Positions 36,011 to 44,557 of a DNA stretch of 64,000 bases are shown piece by piece (position 1 is the first letter of the stretch; each line of letters begins with the position of its first letter). The notes under the pieces were generated by a model that saw nothing but the letters and a program-made list of their open reading frames with translations, was not told the DNA's origin and ran no database searches. The stretch covers positions 218,709-282,708 of the forward strand of contig CACYQN010000006.1 in NCBI GenBank assembly GCA_902776565.1, written 5' to 3'. The position numbers and the translations under genes are program-made. The DNA is from an uncultured Bacteroidia bacterium. Lineage in GTDB: Bacteria > Bacteroidota > Bacteroidia > Bacteroidales > ML635J-15.

Positions 36011-37180
36011 ATGAAAACTCAGAGATATACTTTAATAGTCATCGCTATTATGGTTGCAATGATGGCGATTAGCAGTTGCAAAAATAAGGAAACCTATATG
36101 GTGACTTTCGAAGCGAACGGAGGATCTGGCACAATGGCGCCACAAACATTTACCGATGGAGAATCTCAGGTTCTGACAAAAAATTCTTTTACCCGCGAAA
36201 ATTACGCCTTTACAAACTGGAGCATTATGAAGGATGGCAGTGGAACAACCTACAGCGACGGTGAAACCATAACAGTTACATTTAATATGACTTTGTATGC
36301 TCAGTGGAAATGCACTAATCCTGCACCAAGTCCTGCGCCTGTAGATTCCGTAACAGTAACTTTTGATGCCAATGGAGGAACTGGAGAAATGTTGCCGTTG
36401 AGTTTTGTCTTGGGCGAAACTATTGCTCTTACAACCAATGCATTCACAAAGGAAAACTATTGGTTTACAGGTTGGAATACCGCGACAGACGGAAGTGGAA
36501 ATGAGTATACTGATTCTCAAGAAATTACGACAGAAGAAGATATTACTTTGTATGCACAATGGAGTTTGGGCGTGACGGGAAGTGCAAACGGGCATAATTA
36601 TGTTGACCTTGGGCTTCCGAGCGGCACGAAATGGGCTACTTGCAATGTAGGTGCTGATTCACAGTATGCTTACGGCGACTATTTTGCATGGGGCGAGACC
36701 ACGCCTAAGGAAACCTACGACTGGAGTACATATATCTGGTGCAATGGAGCTGAATATACCTTAACGAAATATTGCAATAATCCAAGCGATGGCTACAATG
36801 GTTTTACTGATAACTTGACCGTTTTGGAGGCTTCCGACGATGCTGCCACCACCAACTGGAATGCTGGATGGAGAATGCCTACTTACAATGAATTGGCGGA
36901 ATTAAAAAATAGATGTTCCGTAGCTTGGTCAACTCAAAACGGGGTAAACGGGTGCTTGTTTGTTGGACCTAATGGCAACTCTTTGTTTCTGCCCGCTGCC
37001 GATAACCGGTACGATGGCAGTTATCACGGAGTTGGCTCATACGGCGGCTACTGGTCGAGTTCGCTCGGTACTAGCGCTCCCGAAGGAGCATGGATTATTT
37101 TCTTCAATCCTGACATTTGCAACATTGACTACGGCAGTCGTTTTTGCGGCCAATCTGTTCGTGCCGTAGTCGCTCAATAA
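36011..37180 (+). CDS. InlB B-repeat / Fibrobacter-paralogous-domain lipoprotein (family member 2)
   Basis: A 389-residue lipoprotein: MKTQRYTLIVIAIMVAMMAISSCKN, lipobox I-S-S-C. It has two InlB B-repeats in tandem (about 28-98, MVTFEANGGSGTMAPQTF...ITVTFNMTLYAQW; and about 113-185, VTFDANGGTGEMLPLSF...ITLYAQW). A single Fibrobacter-paralogous domain follows (about 195-389): NYVDLGLPSGTKWATCNVGA, YFAWGETTPKETYDW, WNAGWRMPTYNELAELK, GGYWSSSLGTS. It therefore has one more B-repeat than its neighbours. Its C-terminal domain is closer to that of member 3 than to adjacent member 1. Ligand and role are unknown. Confidence 0.86.
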   Translation: MKTQRYTLIVIAIMVAMMAISSCKNKETYMVTFEANGGSGTMAPQTFTDGESQVLTKNSFTRENYAFTNWSIMKDGSGTTYSDGETITVTFNMTLYAQWKCTNPAPSPAPVDSVTVTFDANGGTGEMLPLSFVLGETIALTTNAFTKENYWFTGWNTATDGSGNEYTDSQEITTEEDITLYAQWSLGVTGSANGHNYVDLGLPSGTKWATCNVGADSQYAYGDYFAWGETTPKETYDWSTYIWCNGAEYTLTKYCNNPSDGYNGFTDNLTVLEASDDAATTNWNAGWRMPTYNELAELKNRCSVAWSTQNGVNGCLFVGPNGNSLFLPAADNRYDGSYHGVGSYGGYWSSSLGTSAPEGAWIIFFNPDICNIDYGSRFCGQSVRAVVAQ

Positions 37181-37202
37181 TATATGACTATAGAATGAAA
37201 GA

Positions 37203-37237
37203 TTACGGCAGTCGGCTACGGTCGGCTGCTTTTTCAT
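37203..37237 (+). terminator. Terminator of InlB-repeat lipoprotein 2
   Basis: GCAGTCGGCTACGGTCGGCTGC followed by five T; the same hairpin family as at 35754 and 52448. Confidence 0.78.
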
Positions 37238-37359
37238 CTAAAATATTTTTCGCACCCCTTTCGTTTCCCGAACACAATCTTTATTTTGCATTAACTATCT
37301 GTATTAAGAAAAATACCAACAAATATCATTTATATTTTCCACTTACCACAAAAAAGCAC

Positions 37360-37367
37360 TATCTTTG
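37360..37367 (+). promoter_or_regulatory. Bacteroidota -7 promoter element (TATCTTTG)
   Basis: TATCTTTG, 23 bases before the ATG of the DUF2723 gene. No clear -33 box. Confidence 0.65.
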
Positions 37368-37390
37368 CACCCTTAAAAATTTAAGTAAAA

Positions 37391-40300
37391 ATGACAGAAA
37401 AAAGATTTAAACTGCTGAATAACATTACCGGCTGGGTAGTATTCCTAGTAGCAGCAATCACTTATCTGCTTACAATCGAACCAACGGTAAGTTTTTGGGA
37501 CTGCGGTGAATTCATTTCATCATCAAATAAAATGCAGATTGGTCACCCGCCCGGAGCACCTTTCTTTATGGTAATCGCACGATTCTTCGCAATGTTTGCA
37601 TCAGGACCCGAACAGGTGGCAATGATGATAAACTCGATGTCAGCTTTGGCAAGTGCATTCACGATACTGTTCCTCTTCTGGACAATCACTTTCCTTGCCA
37701 AGCACCTCATAGCCAAGGACGGCAACTACAATGTAGGTAACACTATCGCAATATTGGCCTGCAGCACAATAGGTTCGCTGGCTTACACCTTCTCCGACAC
37801 CTTCTGGTTCTCGGCTGTCGAAGGCGAAGTATATGCATTCTCGTCGTTCTTCACGGCAATAGTCTTCTGGGCAATAACAAAGTGGTACGACTCGGATGTC
37901 AGCGACCCGACATCAAGGAGATGGATTCTGCTCATCGCTCTTATGGAAGGTATGGCTATCGGTGTTCACCTGCTGAACCTGCTTACACTGCCAGCAATCG
38001 CATTCGTCGTTTACTACAGAACATTCAAACCACAGACAAGCGCTCGCAGATTCTGGGGATTCATACTTACAGGAATCATATCGCTGCTTGCTATTGCTGT
38101 GATTATGTGGGGAATAATACCGGGAGTCGCTGTTGTCGCTTCAAAGTTCGAACTTTTGTTCACAAATACGTTCGGAGCGCCATTCAACACAGGTCTTATC
38201 GTTTGGACAATACTGACAATAGCTTGCTTGGTTCTAAGCATCTACTTCACCCAGAAGAGTGAAAATGTTGTCCTTAACACAATTTTCCCGGCATTGGCGA
38301 TGATACTTACCGGTGCATTGCTTTTCACAGGAAACGCATTCCTCAACATACTGATAATCGCAGCAATGGTATTCTGCCTGATAAAATTTATCGCAAAGAA
38401 ACACAGGTCGCTGCTCAACACGGCAATGCTGTTCCTTACAATGATTATTATCGGCTACTCGAGCTACGCTATTATTATTATAAGGTCTAACGCCAATCCG
38501 CCGATGAACCAGAACAATCCAGAAGATATGTTCAACCTGCTCTCCTACCTCAACCGCGAACAGTACGGCGACCGTCCGCTTCTGTACGGACAGGATTTTT
38601 CGGCTCAGTTCGAGAAATACGAGAACACCTCGGAAATCTATACCAAACGCGGCGACAAGTATGTTAGCGTAGGTCATAGGTTCAAGCCTGTTTTCAAAGA
38701 TAGCGGATGCCGCTTCTTCCCGCGTATGTACAGCCGCGAAGCCGACCATATTTCGGTTTACAAGGATTTTGGTGGAATGAAGGCATCGCAGAAGAAGCCG
38801 ACAGGTCTCAACAACATTAAGTTCTTCGTCAACTACCAGCTCAACTGGATGTACTGGCGCTACTTCCTGTGGAATTTCTCAGGAAGGCAGAACGACATTC
38901 AAGGACATGGCAATACCATCCACGGCAACTGGATTACAGGTTTCGACGCCTGGGACAATGCACGTCTCGGCGACCAGAGCCTCCTGCCCGAATACCTGAA
39001 GAACAACAAGGGACACAACCGCTACTTTATGCTTCCGCTGATACTCGGTCTCATAGGACTTGTTTATCAACTATGGAAGAACACAAAGGACTGGTGGATT
39101 GTTTCTTTGCTATTCATTCTCACTGGTATAGCAATCGTAGTTTACCTCAACCAGACACCACTTCAACCGCGTGAACGAGACTACGCATACGCAGGGTCAT
39201 TCTATGCTTTCGCAATATGGATTGGTCTTGGCGCGGCAGCAATCTACGAACTGTTCAAGAAGTTCACACCGGGTGCAGTTGCAGGAATAGTTGCCTTGCT
39301 GATTTGCGCTCCCGTGCCTTACATAATGGCAGAACAAAACTGGGACGACCACGACCGCAGCAACCGTTACGCAGCACACGACTTTGCTCGCAACTACTTG
39401 GAAACCTGCGCTCCTAATGCAATCCTGTTCACCCACGGCGACAACGATACCTTCCCCGTTTGGTACGCTCAGGAAGTTGAAGGCATAAGACCAGATGTCA
39501 AGATTTGCTGTCTGCCATACTTCGCATCCGACTGGTACATCGACCAGATGAAGTGTGCAAGCTACGACGCAAAGCCCATGCCGTTGACTCTCGAACGCAT
39601 AAAGTACGAACCCAACACACGCGACCAGCTTATGGTCGATTCGCGTCGCAAGGAAAACGGATTTATGCCGCTTCCGGACTTTATGAAATATGTTGCCGAT
39701 GACAAGAATTCGGTAAAATCAGGCGACGACACATATTATCTATTCCCATCGAAGAAATTCTCGTTCAAGGCCGACCCGAAGAAAGTAATCGAATACGGTT
39801 GCGTATATCCTGGATTCTACAAGGAAACAGAAGAAGGTACAGAAATTTACTTCGATACCGTTCTGAACATCGACCTCAACAGGGAATACCTGCTCAAGAA
39901 CGAGATGATGATTCTCGACCTCCTGAACACAAACGACTGGGAGCGTCCGATTTACATTACATCACTTGGTAGCCGTCACACGCTCAACCTCGACAACTAC
40001 TTCCACAACGAGGGCTTTGCATACAGGCTCACACCTATGAACAAGAAGGCTAAGGCTCCAGAAGGCGTTGCCAGCAGCGACATCAACACAGATGTAATGT
40101 ACAACAACCTGATGAACGTTTACACTTGGGGCAACATCAACGACCCGAACGTTTACATCGACCAGACCATACTTCGCACCACCAAGATTGTGAAGATAAG
40201 AAGCAATTTCGGCGAACTAGCAAAGGCACTTGTCAAGGAAGGCAAGACCGACAAGGCAAAGGAAGTTATGGCAAGGTGCGACTCGGTAATGCCGCCGGCA

Positions 40301-40594
40301 ATGTATCCGGTTAGCTATTTCGACTGCGACTACACCGAAGGCTACTATCAGTCCGGTGAAGCCGAAACCGCCGACAGCATACTTGTAGCAGGAATAGAAT
40401 CGGTTCTTACCGAACTCAACTACTACAAGTCGCTCGACAAGCAGACGCGAAACACCAATGCCCAGGAAATCCAGCTGAACATTGCAACCCTCGGCAGGAT
40501 AGTTTCAATTTTCCAGAAGAACGAGCGCACAGAACTGTTCAACACATACTATTCACTATACGCAGAAAACGCAGAATGGTATGAGAACTTATAA
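37391..40594 (+). CDS. DUF2723 (TMEM260-like) polytopic membrane protein
   Basis: A 1067-residue protein. The first 600 residues or so carry about a dozen membrane helices; the rest is soluble. The family signature is near the N-terminus: YLLTIEPTVSFWDCGEFISSS and IGHPPGAPFF, with an Asp-Cys-Gly-Glu segment in the first extracytoplasmic loop. The soluble part contains NAILFTHGDNDTFPVWYAQE and DVKICCLPYFASDWYIDQM, then a helical region near the end. The family is widespread in Bacteroidota and related to eukaryotic TMEM260, reported as a protein O-mannosyltransferase with a GT-C-like fold. A glycosyltransferase role here is inference from that homology. Its last 14 bases overlap the small lipoprotein gene. 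Confidence 0.88.
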   Translation: MTEKRFKLLNNITGWVVFLVAAITYLLTIEPTVSFWDCGEFISSSNKMQIGHPPGAPFFMVIARFFAMFASGPEQVAMMINSMSALASAFTILFLFWTITFLAKHLIAKDGNYNVGNTIAILACSTIGSLAYTFSDTFWFSAVEGEVYAFSSFFTAIVFWAITKWYDSDVSDPTSRRWILLIALMEGMAIGVHLLNLLTLPAIAFVVYYRTFKPQTSARRFWGFILTGIISLLAIAVIMWGIIPGVAVVASKFELLFTNTFGAPFNTGLIVWTILTIACLVLSIYFTQKSENVVLNTIFPALAMILTGALLFTGNAFLNILIIAAMVFCLIKFIAKKHRSLLNTAMLFLTMIIIGYSSYAIIIIRSNANPPMNQNNPEDMFNLLSYLNREQYGDRPLLYGQDFSAQFEKYENTSEIYTKRGDKYVSVGHRFKPVFKDSGCRFFPRMYSREADHISVYKDFGGMKASQKKPTGLNNIKFFVNYQLNWMYWRYFLWNFSGRQNDIQGHGNTIHGNWITGFDAWDNARLGDQSLLPEYLKNNKGHNRYFMLPLILGLIGLVYQLWKNTKDWWIVSLLFILTGIAIVVYLNQTPLQPRERDYAYAGSFYAFAIWIGLGAAAIYELFKKFTPGAVAGIVALLICAPVPYIMAEQNWDDHDRSNRYAAHDFARNYLETCAPNAILFTHGDNDTFPVWYAQEVEGIRPDVKICCLPYFASDWYIDQMKCASYDAKPMPLTLERIKYEPNTRDQLMVDSRRKENGFMPLPDFMKYVADDKNSVKSGDDTYYLFPSKKFSFKADPKKVIEYGCVYPGFYKETEEGTEIYFDTVLNIDLNREYLLKNEMMILDLLNTNDWERPIYITSLGSRHTLNLDNYFHNEGFAYRLTPMNKKAKAPEGVASSDINTDVMYNNLMNVYTWGNINDPNVYIDQTILRTTKIVKIRSNFGELAKALVKEGKTDKAKEVMARCDSVMPPAMYPVSYFDCDYTEGYYQSGEAETADSILVAGIESVLTELNYYKSLDKQTRNTNAQEIQLNIATLGRIVSIFQKNERTELFNTYYSLYAENAEWYENL

Positions 40595-40931
40595 CTGCAT
40601 TGCAATATTGATTTTAATGGTTTGCTGTACGATTTTATCGTGCAGCAAACCTATTAATACAATAGAAACACAAGTGCCAGAAGAAGATAAAATTCTGTGT
40701 CCCAACGGAGTAACAGCCACATTAAAGAACTTGACCGGACTTGACGGATGCTCGTGGGTGCTTGTGCTTGAGAACGGCAAAAAACTAGAGCCGACAAATC
40801 TCAGAAAATTCGACCACATAAAACTTGAAGACGGCAAACAAGTAATTGTCGAATACGAAACCAAGCCATTGGCAGCAAGTATATGCATGGTCGGCACAAT
40901 AGTGGAAATTATTTGTATATCAGAGAAATAA
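40581..40931 (+). CDS. Small hypothetical lipoprotein
   Basis: A 116-residue protein: MRTYNCIAILILMVCCTILSCSK is a lipoprotein signal with lipobox I-L-S-C. The mature part has a Cys-containing beta-rich domain (CPNGVTATLKNLTGLDGCSWVLVLENGKKLEP...IVEYETKPLAASICMVGTIVEIICI). The C-x-n-G-C pattern resembles small Bacteroidota lipoproteins that lack a named function. The start lies 14 bases inside the DUF2723 gene, so it is probably co-translated with it. Confidence 0.75.
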   Translation: MRTYNCIAILILMVCCTILSCSKPINTIETQVPEEDKILCPNGVTATLKNLTGLDGCSWVLVLENGKKLEPTNLRKFDHIKLEDGKQVIVEYETKPLAASICMVGTIVEIICISEK

Positions 40932-40986
40932 TGGCTGATTTTTGAATTTTTCGCCATTTTTCGACAAGAAATGTACAAAATAGGTA

Positions 40987-41017
40987 TTGCAAGAAATATT
41001 GAAAAACGATATTTTTG
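40987..41017 (+). promoter_or_regulatory. Promoter of the DUF47-Pit operon
   Basis: TTG at 40987-40989 and TATTTTTG at 41010-41017, 20 bases apart. The ATG at 41042 is 25 bases downstream. Confidence 0.68.
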
Positions 41018-41041
41018 CAACTCAAAAATTTAAAAGGAAAA

Positions 41042-41692
41042 ATGTCAATTAATTCGTTTTTTTCGAGATTTAAACCCAAGGAAAACAAGTTCTTCCCGAT
41101 GATAAATACAGTCGGCGACCTACTGGCAAAAGCCGCAAAAAGACAGGCCGAACTCATCAAAAAGCCGACTTTTGAAGAAATGGAAGAAGACTACAAGCTT
41201 ATAAAGGAATGCGAAACCCAGTCGGATAGCGAAATTGCAAAGATTTACGAAGAACTGAACATATCGTTCATCACACCTTTCGACCGCGAAGACATCCACA
41301 GCCTCTGCGAAACCGTTGACGACACGCTGGATTTCATAAATTCCACTTCAAAACGAATCCTTTTGTTCCGTCCTAAGCAAATTCCAGACGTTTCGGTACG
41401 TATGACCGAAATAATCAGCGAATGCTGCGAGGCAATAAACGTTTCTCTGCACGAACTCAAGACCGTCAACAAGAATCCGGATGTAGCACTCAAGCAGTGT
41501 GAACTTCTCCACGACCTAGAACAGGAAGCCGATGAAATTTACGAGAACTTTGTAAAGAAACTTTTCGAGGAAGAAACAGACAACAAGGAAATCATAAAGA
41601 ACAAGGAAATCGTACAGCACATGGAGCGAACCACCGACATGGCAAAGCACGTGGGCAAAATCATCAAGACTATAATCGTAAAATACGCATAA
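41042..41692 (+). CDS. DUF47 / PhoU-like phosphate transport regulator
   Basis: A 216-residue all-helical cytoplasmic protein of the DUF47 (PhoU-like, TIGR00153) family. Signs: INSFFSRFKPKENKFFPMI, FITPFDREDIHSLCETVDDTLDFINS, and a C-terminal ERTTDMAKHVGKIIKTIIVKYA. DUF47 proteins are paired with Pit phosphate transporters and are believed to control them. Here the pit gene starts one base after its stop. A start nine codons upstream (41015) is in frame but lies on the promoter. Confidence 0.92.
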   Translation: MSINSFFSRFKPKENKFFPMINTVGDLLAKAAKRQAELIKKPTFEEMEEDYKLIKECETQSDSEIAKIYEELNISFITPFDREDIHSLCETVDDTLDFINSTSKRILLFRPKQIPDVSVRMTEIISECCEAINVSLHELKTVNKNPDVALKQCELLHDLEQEADEIYENFVKKLFEEETDNKEIIKNKEIVQHMERTTDMAKHVGKIIKTIIVKYA

Positions 41693-41693
41693 C

Positions 41694-42752
41694 ATGGGCT
41701 TTCTTATTACGATTATCATCTTAGCAATTATCTTCGACTTCATAAATGGATTTCACGATGCAGCCAACTCGATAGCCACTGTGGTATCGACAAGGGTGCT
41801 CTCCCCTACCCAAGCCGTAATCTGGTCGGCATTCTTCAACTTTGTTGCATTTTTCATCGCCGAATACCTGCTGGGATTCAACATAGCCAACACAGTACAG
41901 AAAACCGTAGAGGAAGCATACGTAACAATGCCTCTGCTAATTTCAGGTCTGGTTGCGGCAATAACATGGAGCCTCATTACTTGGTGGAAAGGAATACCAT
42001 CAAGTTCGTCGCACACGCTGATTGGCGGACTTACAGGTGCCGCCATAGCCGCCAAAGGCTGGGAAGCTGTACACTGGTCAACAGTAGGTTACATTGCAAT
42101 GTTCATATTCTTTGCTCCGCTTATCGGTTTCATTGCTGGAAACCTTATAACAATACTTCTGTACTGGATTGCAAGAAAAGCAAAGCCACACAGAGCCGAC
42201 AAATGGTTCAAGAGATTACAACTTCTGTCGTCGGCTTGCTTGAGCATAGGTCACGGACTTAACGACTCGCAGAAGGAAATCGGTCTGATTGCCTGCGCAA
42301 TGGTAGCCTACGGCTCTCAATATGGCTTCGACGGACTTAGCGAATGGCTTCTGCCCGACACAATAACAAATGCCGGCACAAACGCCAACCTTACAGGTGC
42401 ACCAAGCTGGATTCCCATCGTCTGCATAACCGCAATAGCAATAGGCACAATGTCGGGCGGATGGAAAATTATAAAGACTATGGGCAACCGCATCACAAAG
42501 ATAACTCCAGTTGAAGGCTTCTGCTCGCAAACGGCAGGTGCAATAACGCTTTTCATCACACAGCATTTAGGCGTTCCAGTAAGCACCACACACGTAATTT
42601 CGGGTAGCATCATGGGCGTTGGCTCAATCAAACGTCTCTCGGCAGTGCGCTGGGGCGTTACGCTTGACCTTATTATCGCATGGATTATAACAATCCCCAT
42701 CAGCGCAGCAATCGGTATGGTTACATACTATCTGATGGCGATATTTATGTAG
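41694..42752 (+). CDS. pit: Low-affinity inorganic phosphate transporter (PiT family)
   Basis: A 352-residue membrane protein with about ten helices. It carries two inverted PiT repeats: IFDFINGFHDAANSIATVVSTRVLSP near the N-terminus and SIGHGLNDSQKEIGLIA with GVPVSTTHVISGSIMGVG in the second half. It imports phosphate (probably as metal-phosphate with protons, or sodium-coupled). Length is slightly below the E. coli PitA because the central loop is short. It forms an operon with the DUF47 regulator; the intergenic gap is one base. Confidence 0.95.
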   Translation: MGFLITIIILAIIFDFINGFHDAANSIATVVSTRVLSPTQAVIWSAFFNFVAFFIAEYLLGFNIANTVQKTVEEAYVTMPLLISGLVAAITWSLITWWKGIPSSSSHTLIGGLTGAAIAAKGWEAVHWSTVGYIAMFIFFAPLIGFIAGNLITILLYWIARKAKPHRADKWFKRLQLLSSACLSIGHGLNDSQKEIGLIACAMVAYGSQYGFDGLSEWLLPDTITNAGTNANLTGAPSWIPIVCITAIAIGTMSGGWKIIKTMGNRITKITPVEGFCSQTAGAITLFITQHLGVPVSTTHVISGSIMGVGSIKRLSAVRWGVTLDLIIAWIITIPISAAIGMVTYYLMAIFM

Positions 42753-42766
42753 AAATCTATTTATAA

Positions 42767-43738
42767 CTAAATCATCAACTTCAAAATATCCTCATTAGTA
42801 ACGCCAAGGAAATAATCCTCCGTGTTTACTTTTGCAAGTTTTTCCGATATTGCCTTTTCTTCGTGCGGCACACCGACCAAAAATCTTTCAAATTCCGAAA
42901 CATCCCTCTTTGCAAAGAAATCACCGTAAATCTTGATTCCTGCAATAACGCCCTTCTCTATATTCAAATGAATTTCAACATTTCCACCTTTAGTCCTTAT
43001 CATCTTCGAATACGAATATTTAGGTGAATGTCCGAAATTCCAGTCCCAAGTCGAATACTTTTCATCACGCAACTTGGTTATCGCATCAATATCATCAGCA
43101 GAAAATTCATACATCCGACAATTTGGCTTTGTATCCATGATATGCTTCATTATCAAATCGCTGAACTGCAATACGGAAAGCGGTTGTTTAAGATGCTCGC
43201 TGATGTTTGTCACACGCTTGCGAACCGATTTCACAGCCTTATCCTCAAACTTCAACGGATTCACTTTCAGAGCATTAGACATATCGGTCATTGCAGTATC
43301 GAAAAGCAAAGTCCCATGATGCAAAATACGTCCGTTGCTCACGCACTGTGCATTGCCAGAAAATTTACGTCCGTCAATCATAAGGTCGTTGCGCCCTTCG
43401 AAACGGGCATCAACGCCAAGACCGTTAAGCACTTCGAGTATCGGCTGCGTAAAAGTTCGGAAATTTCCAATACTATTGCTTTCACAAAAAGTAAAGTTCA
43501 AGTTCTGCAAATCGTGGAACACAGCCCCTCCTCCTGTGAGACGGCGAACCACCTTAATTCCTTTTTCCTTGACAAAATCGAGATTTATCTCGGCAAGCGA
43601 ATTCTGGAATCGCCCCACAATAATCGCCGGCTCGTTGCGCCATAGCATAAAAATATCTTCAGAAAAATGAGTAAAAACATATTCCTCAACAGCCATATTG
43701 AAATAGGCATCGTTAGAAGTGTTGAATATACAAAGCAT
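42767..43738 (-). CDS. lplA: Lipoate-protein ligase A
   Basis: A 323-residue enzyme that adenylates lipoate and attaches it to lysines of E2 and GcvH proteins. Family signs: NTSNDAYFNMAVEEY, MLWRNEPAIIVGRFQNSLAEIN, and the RRLTGGGAVFHDLQNLNFTF lipoate-binding loop. The C-terminal accessory domain is WDWNFGHSPKYSYSKMIRTKGGNVEIHLNIEKG. The start at 43738 matches the family; a longer upstream frame crosses a repeat and is not coding. Its 3' end converges with pit. The -7 element TACTTTTG lies on the minus strand at 43761-43754. Confidence 0.94.
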   Translation of the reverse strand: MLCIFNTSNDAYFNMAVEEYVFTHFSEDIFMLWRNEPAIIVGRFQNSLAEINLDFVKEKGIKVVRRLTGGGAVFHDLQNLNFTFCESNSIGNFRTFTQPILEVLNGLGVDARFEGRNDLMIDGRKFSGNAQCVSNGRILHHGTLLFDTAMTDMSNALKVNPLKFEDKAVKSVRKRVTNISEHLKQPLSVLQFSDLIMKHIMDTKPNCRMYEFSADDIDAITKLRDEKYSTWDWNFGHSPKYSYSKMIRTKGGNVEIHLNIEKGVIAGIKIYGDFFAKRDVSEFERFLVGVPHEEKAISEKLAKVNTEDYFLGVTNEDILKLMI

Positions 43739-43783
43739 AAGACAATTTTTACGCAAAAGTAAACAAAATTCGAACAAACACAA

Positions 43784-43988
43784 GTACCAAACGCACGACT
43801 CTTTCATTTGGACCATATTGCTATTTGTGATACAAATAATTAGCATCTGAATAAATCCGCTGGCTGAGCTTGTCGAAGTCAAGGTAACGAAATGATATAA
43901 TGCTACTAACCTTACCCTTCGATACTTCGACTCGCTCAGCAGCCACAGGCTCAGGGGGCGGTTAAATGAAAGAGCCATGTACCAAACG
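43784..43988. mobile_element. Candidate MITE-like insertion with 10-bp flanking direct repeats
   Basis: The 10-base sequence GTACCAAACG occurs at 43784-43793 and again at 43979-43988. Just inside lie perfect 11-base inverted repeats, CTCTTTCATTT (43799-43809) and AAATGAAAGAG (43964-43974). The interior is an imperfect palindrome around CTGAGCTTGTCGAAG and CTTCGACTCGCTCAG. No open frame is supported. Confidence 0.65.
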
Positions 43989-44080
43989 TTCAAAAATTAC
44001 TTTTCATCCATCATTTAACTCTTTATAACTCAGCACGACAAAGCCACATTTTAAAATTTTAAACATTTTTTGAAATAAAT

Positions 44081-44111
44081 TTTGTCAGTTCCAAAATTTA
44101 ACGTACCTTTG
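44081..44111 (+). promoter_or_regulatory. Promoter of tRNA-Phe
   Basis: TTTG at 44081-44084, 19 bases, and TACCTTTG at 44104-44111, 17 bases before the tRNA. Confidence 0.78.
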
Positions 44112-44128
44112 CAACCGCAAAAACGACT

Positions 44129-44201
44129 GGTACCTTAGCTCAGTTGGTAGAGCACAGGACTGAAAATCCTGGTGTCCCTGGTTCAATTCCAGGAGGTACC
44201 A
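44129..44201 (+). tRNA. tRNA-Phe (anticodon GAA)
   Basis: A 73-base cloverleaf: acceptor stem GGTACCT/AGGTACC, anticodon stem CAGGA/TCCTG with loop CTGAAAA (GAA at 44162-44164), and T-arm CCTGG-TTCAATT-CCAGG. The CCA end is not encoded. Confidence 0.97.
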
Positions 44202-44202
44202 C

Positions 44203-44237
44203 AAAAAGAGTTCGGAAATCCGAACTCTTTTGTTTTT
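44203..44237 (+). terminator. Terminator of tRNA-Phe
   Basis: AAAAGAGTTCGG and CCGAACTCTTTT form a 12-bp stem with a short loop, followed by TGTTTTTA. Confidence 0.92.
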
Positions 44238-44261
44238 ATATGCTCTGAATCGAAAAACTCA

Positions 44262-44317
44262 GAATAGCAAAAAAAAAAAATATTATTTTGCTATTCAAAA
44301 AAATAGCATTATTTTTG
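44262..44317 (+). promoter_or_regulatory. hicAB promoter with operator-like inverted repeats
   Basis: The perfect 11-base inverted repeat GAATAGCAAAA (44262-44272) and TTTTGCTATTC (44286-44296) is followed by a third half-site AATAGCA (44302-44308). This abuts the -7 element TATTTTTG (44310-44317). Placement over the promoter is what an autorepressing HicB operator would look like. Confidence 0.65.
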
Positions 44318-44338
44318 CGTTGTCAATGATAAGAAGCC

Positions 44339-44527
44339 ATGAAATACTCTGAATTAGAAAGGCAACTCAAAAAAATCGGATGCTATTCCACTGGCGGAAG
44401 CATTAACGGACATCCCGAATGGTATAGCCCTGTGACGGACAAGTACTTTCCAATGAGCCATCACCAGCATCAGGAAGTCGCATCAGGAACATTAAGAAAA
44501 ATCAAAAGGGACGCTGGCCTTAAATAG
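44339..44527 (+). CDS. hicA: HicA-type mRNA interferase toxin
   Basis: A 62-residue double-stranded-RNA-binding-fold protein: MKYSELERQLKKIGCYSTGGSINGHPEWYSPVTDKYFPMSHHQHQEVASGTLRKIKRDAGLK in parts, with the sequence G-H-P-E-W-Y-S-P in place of the usual G-S-H-H of enterobacterial HicA. The E-V-A-S-G-T-L-R-K-I-K-R-D-A-G-L end is typical of the family. HicA cleaves mRNA when free of HicB. It precedes the antitoxin gene by 30 bases, the usual hicAB order. Its catalytic histidine is probably the one in the GHP segment. Confidence 0.87.
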   Translation: MKYSELERQLKKIGCYSTGGSINGHPEWYSPVTDKYFPMSHHQHQEVASGTLRKIKRDAGLK

Positions 44528-44557
44528 CCAAATGCCCTGAAAACAGGAGGACAATAT

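Larger units (their letters stand above)
43739..44128. other. 390-base intergenic region with a repeat-like element
   Basis: It contains the lplA promoter (minus-strand TACTTTTG at 43754-43761), a palindromic element bounded by direct repeats (43784-43988), an AT-rich stretch, and the tRNA-Phe promoter (44081-44111). No coding sequence is supported. Confidence 0.8.
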
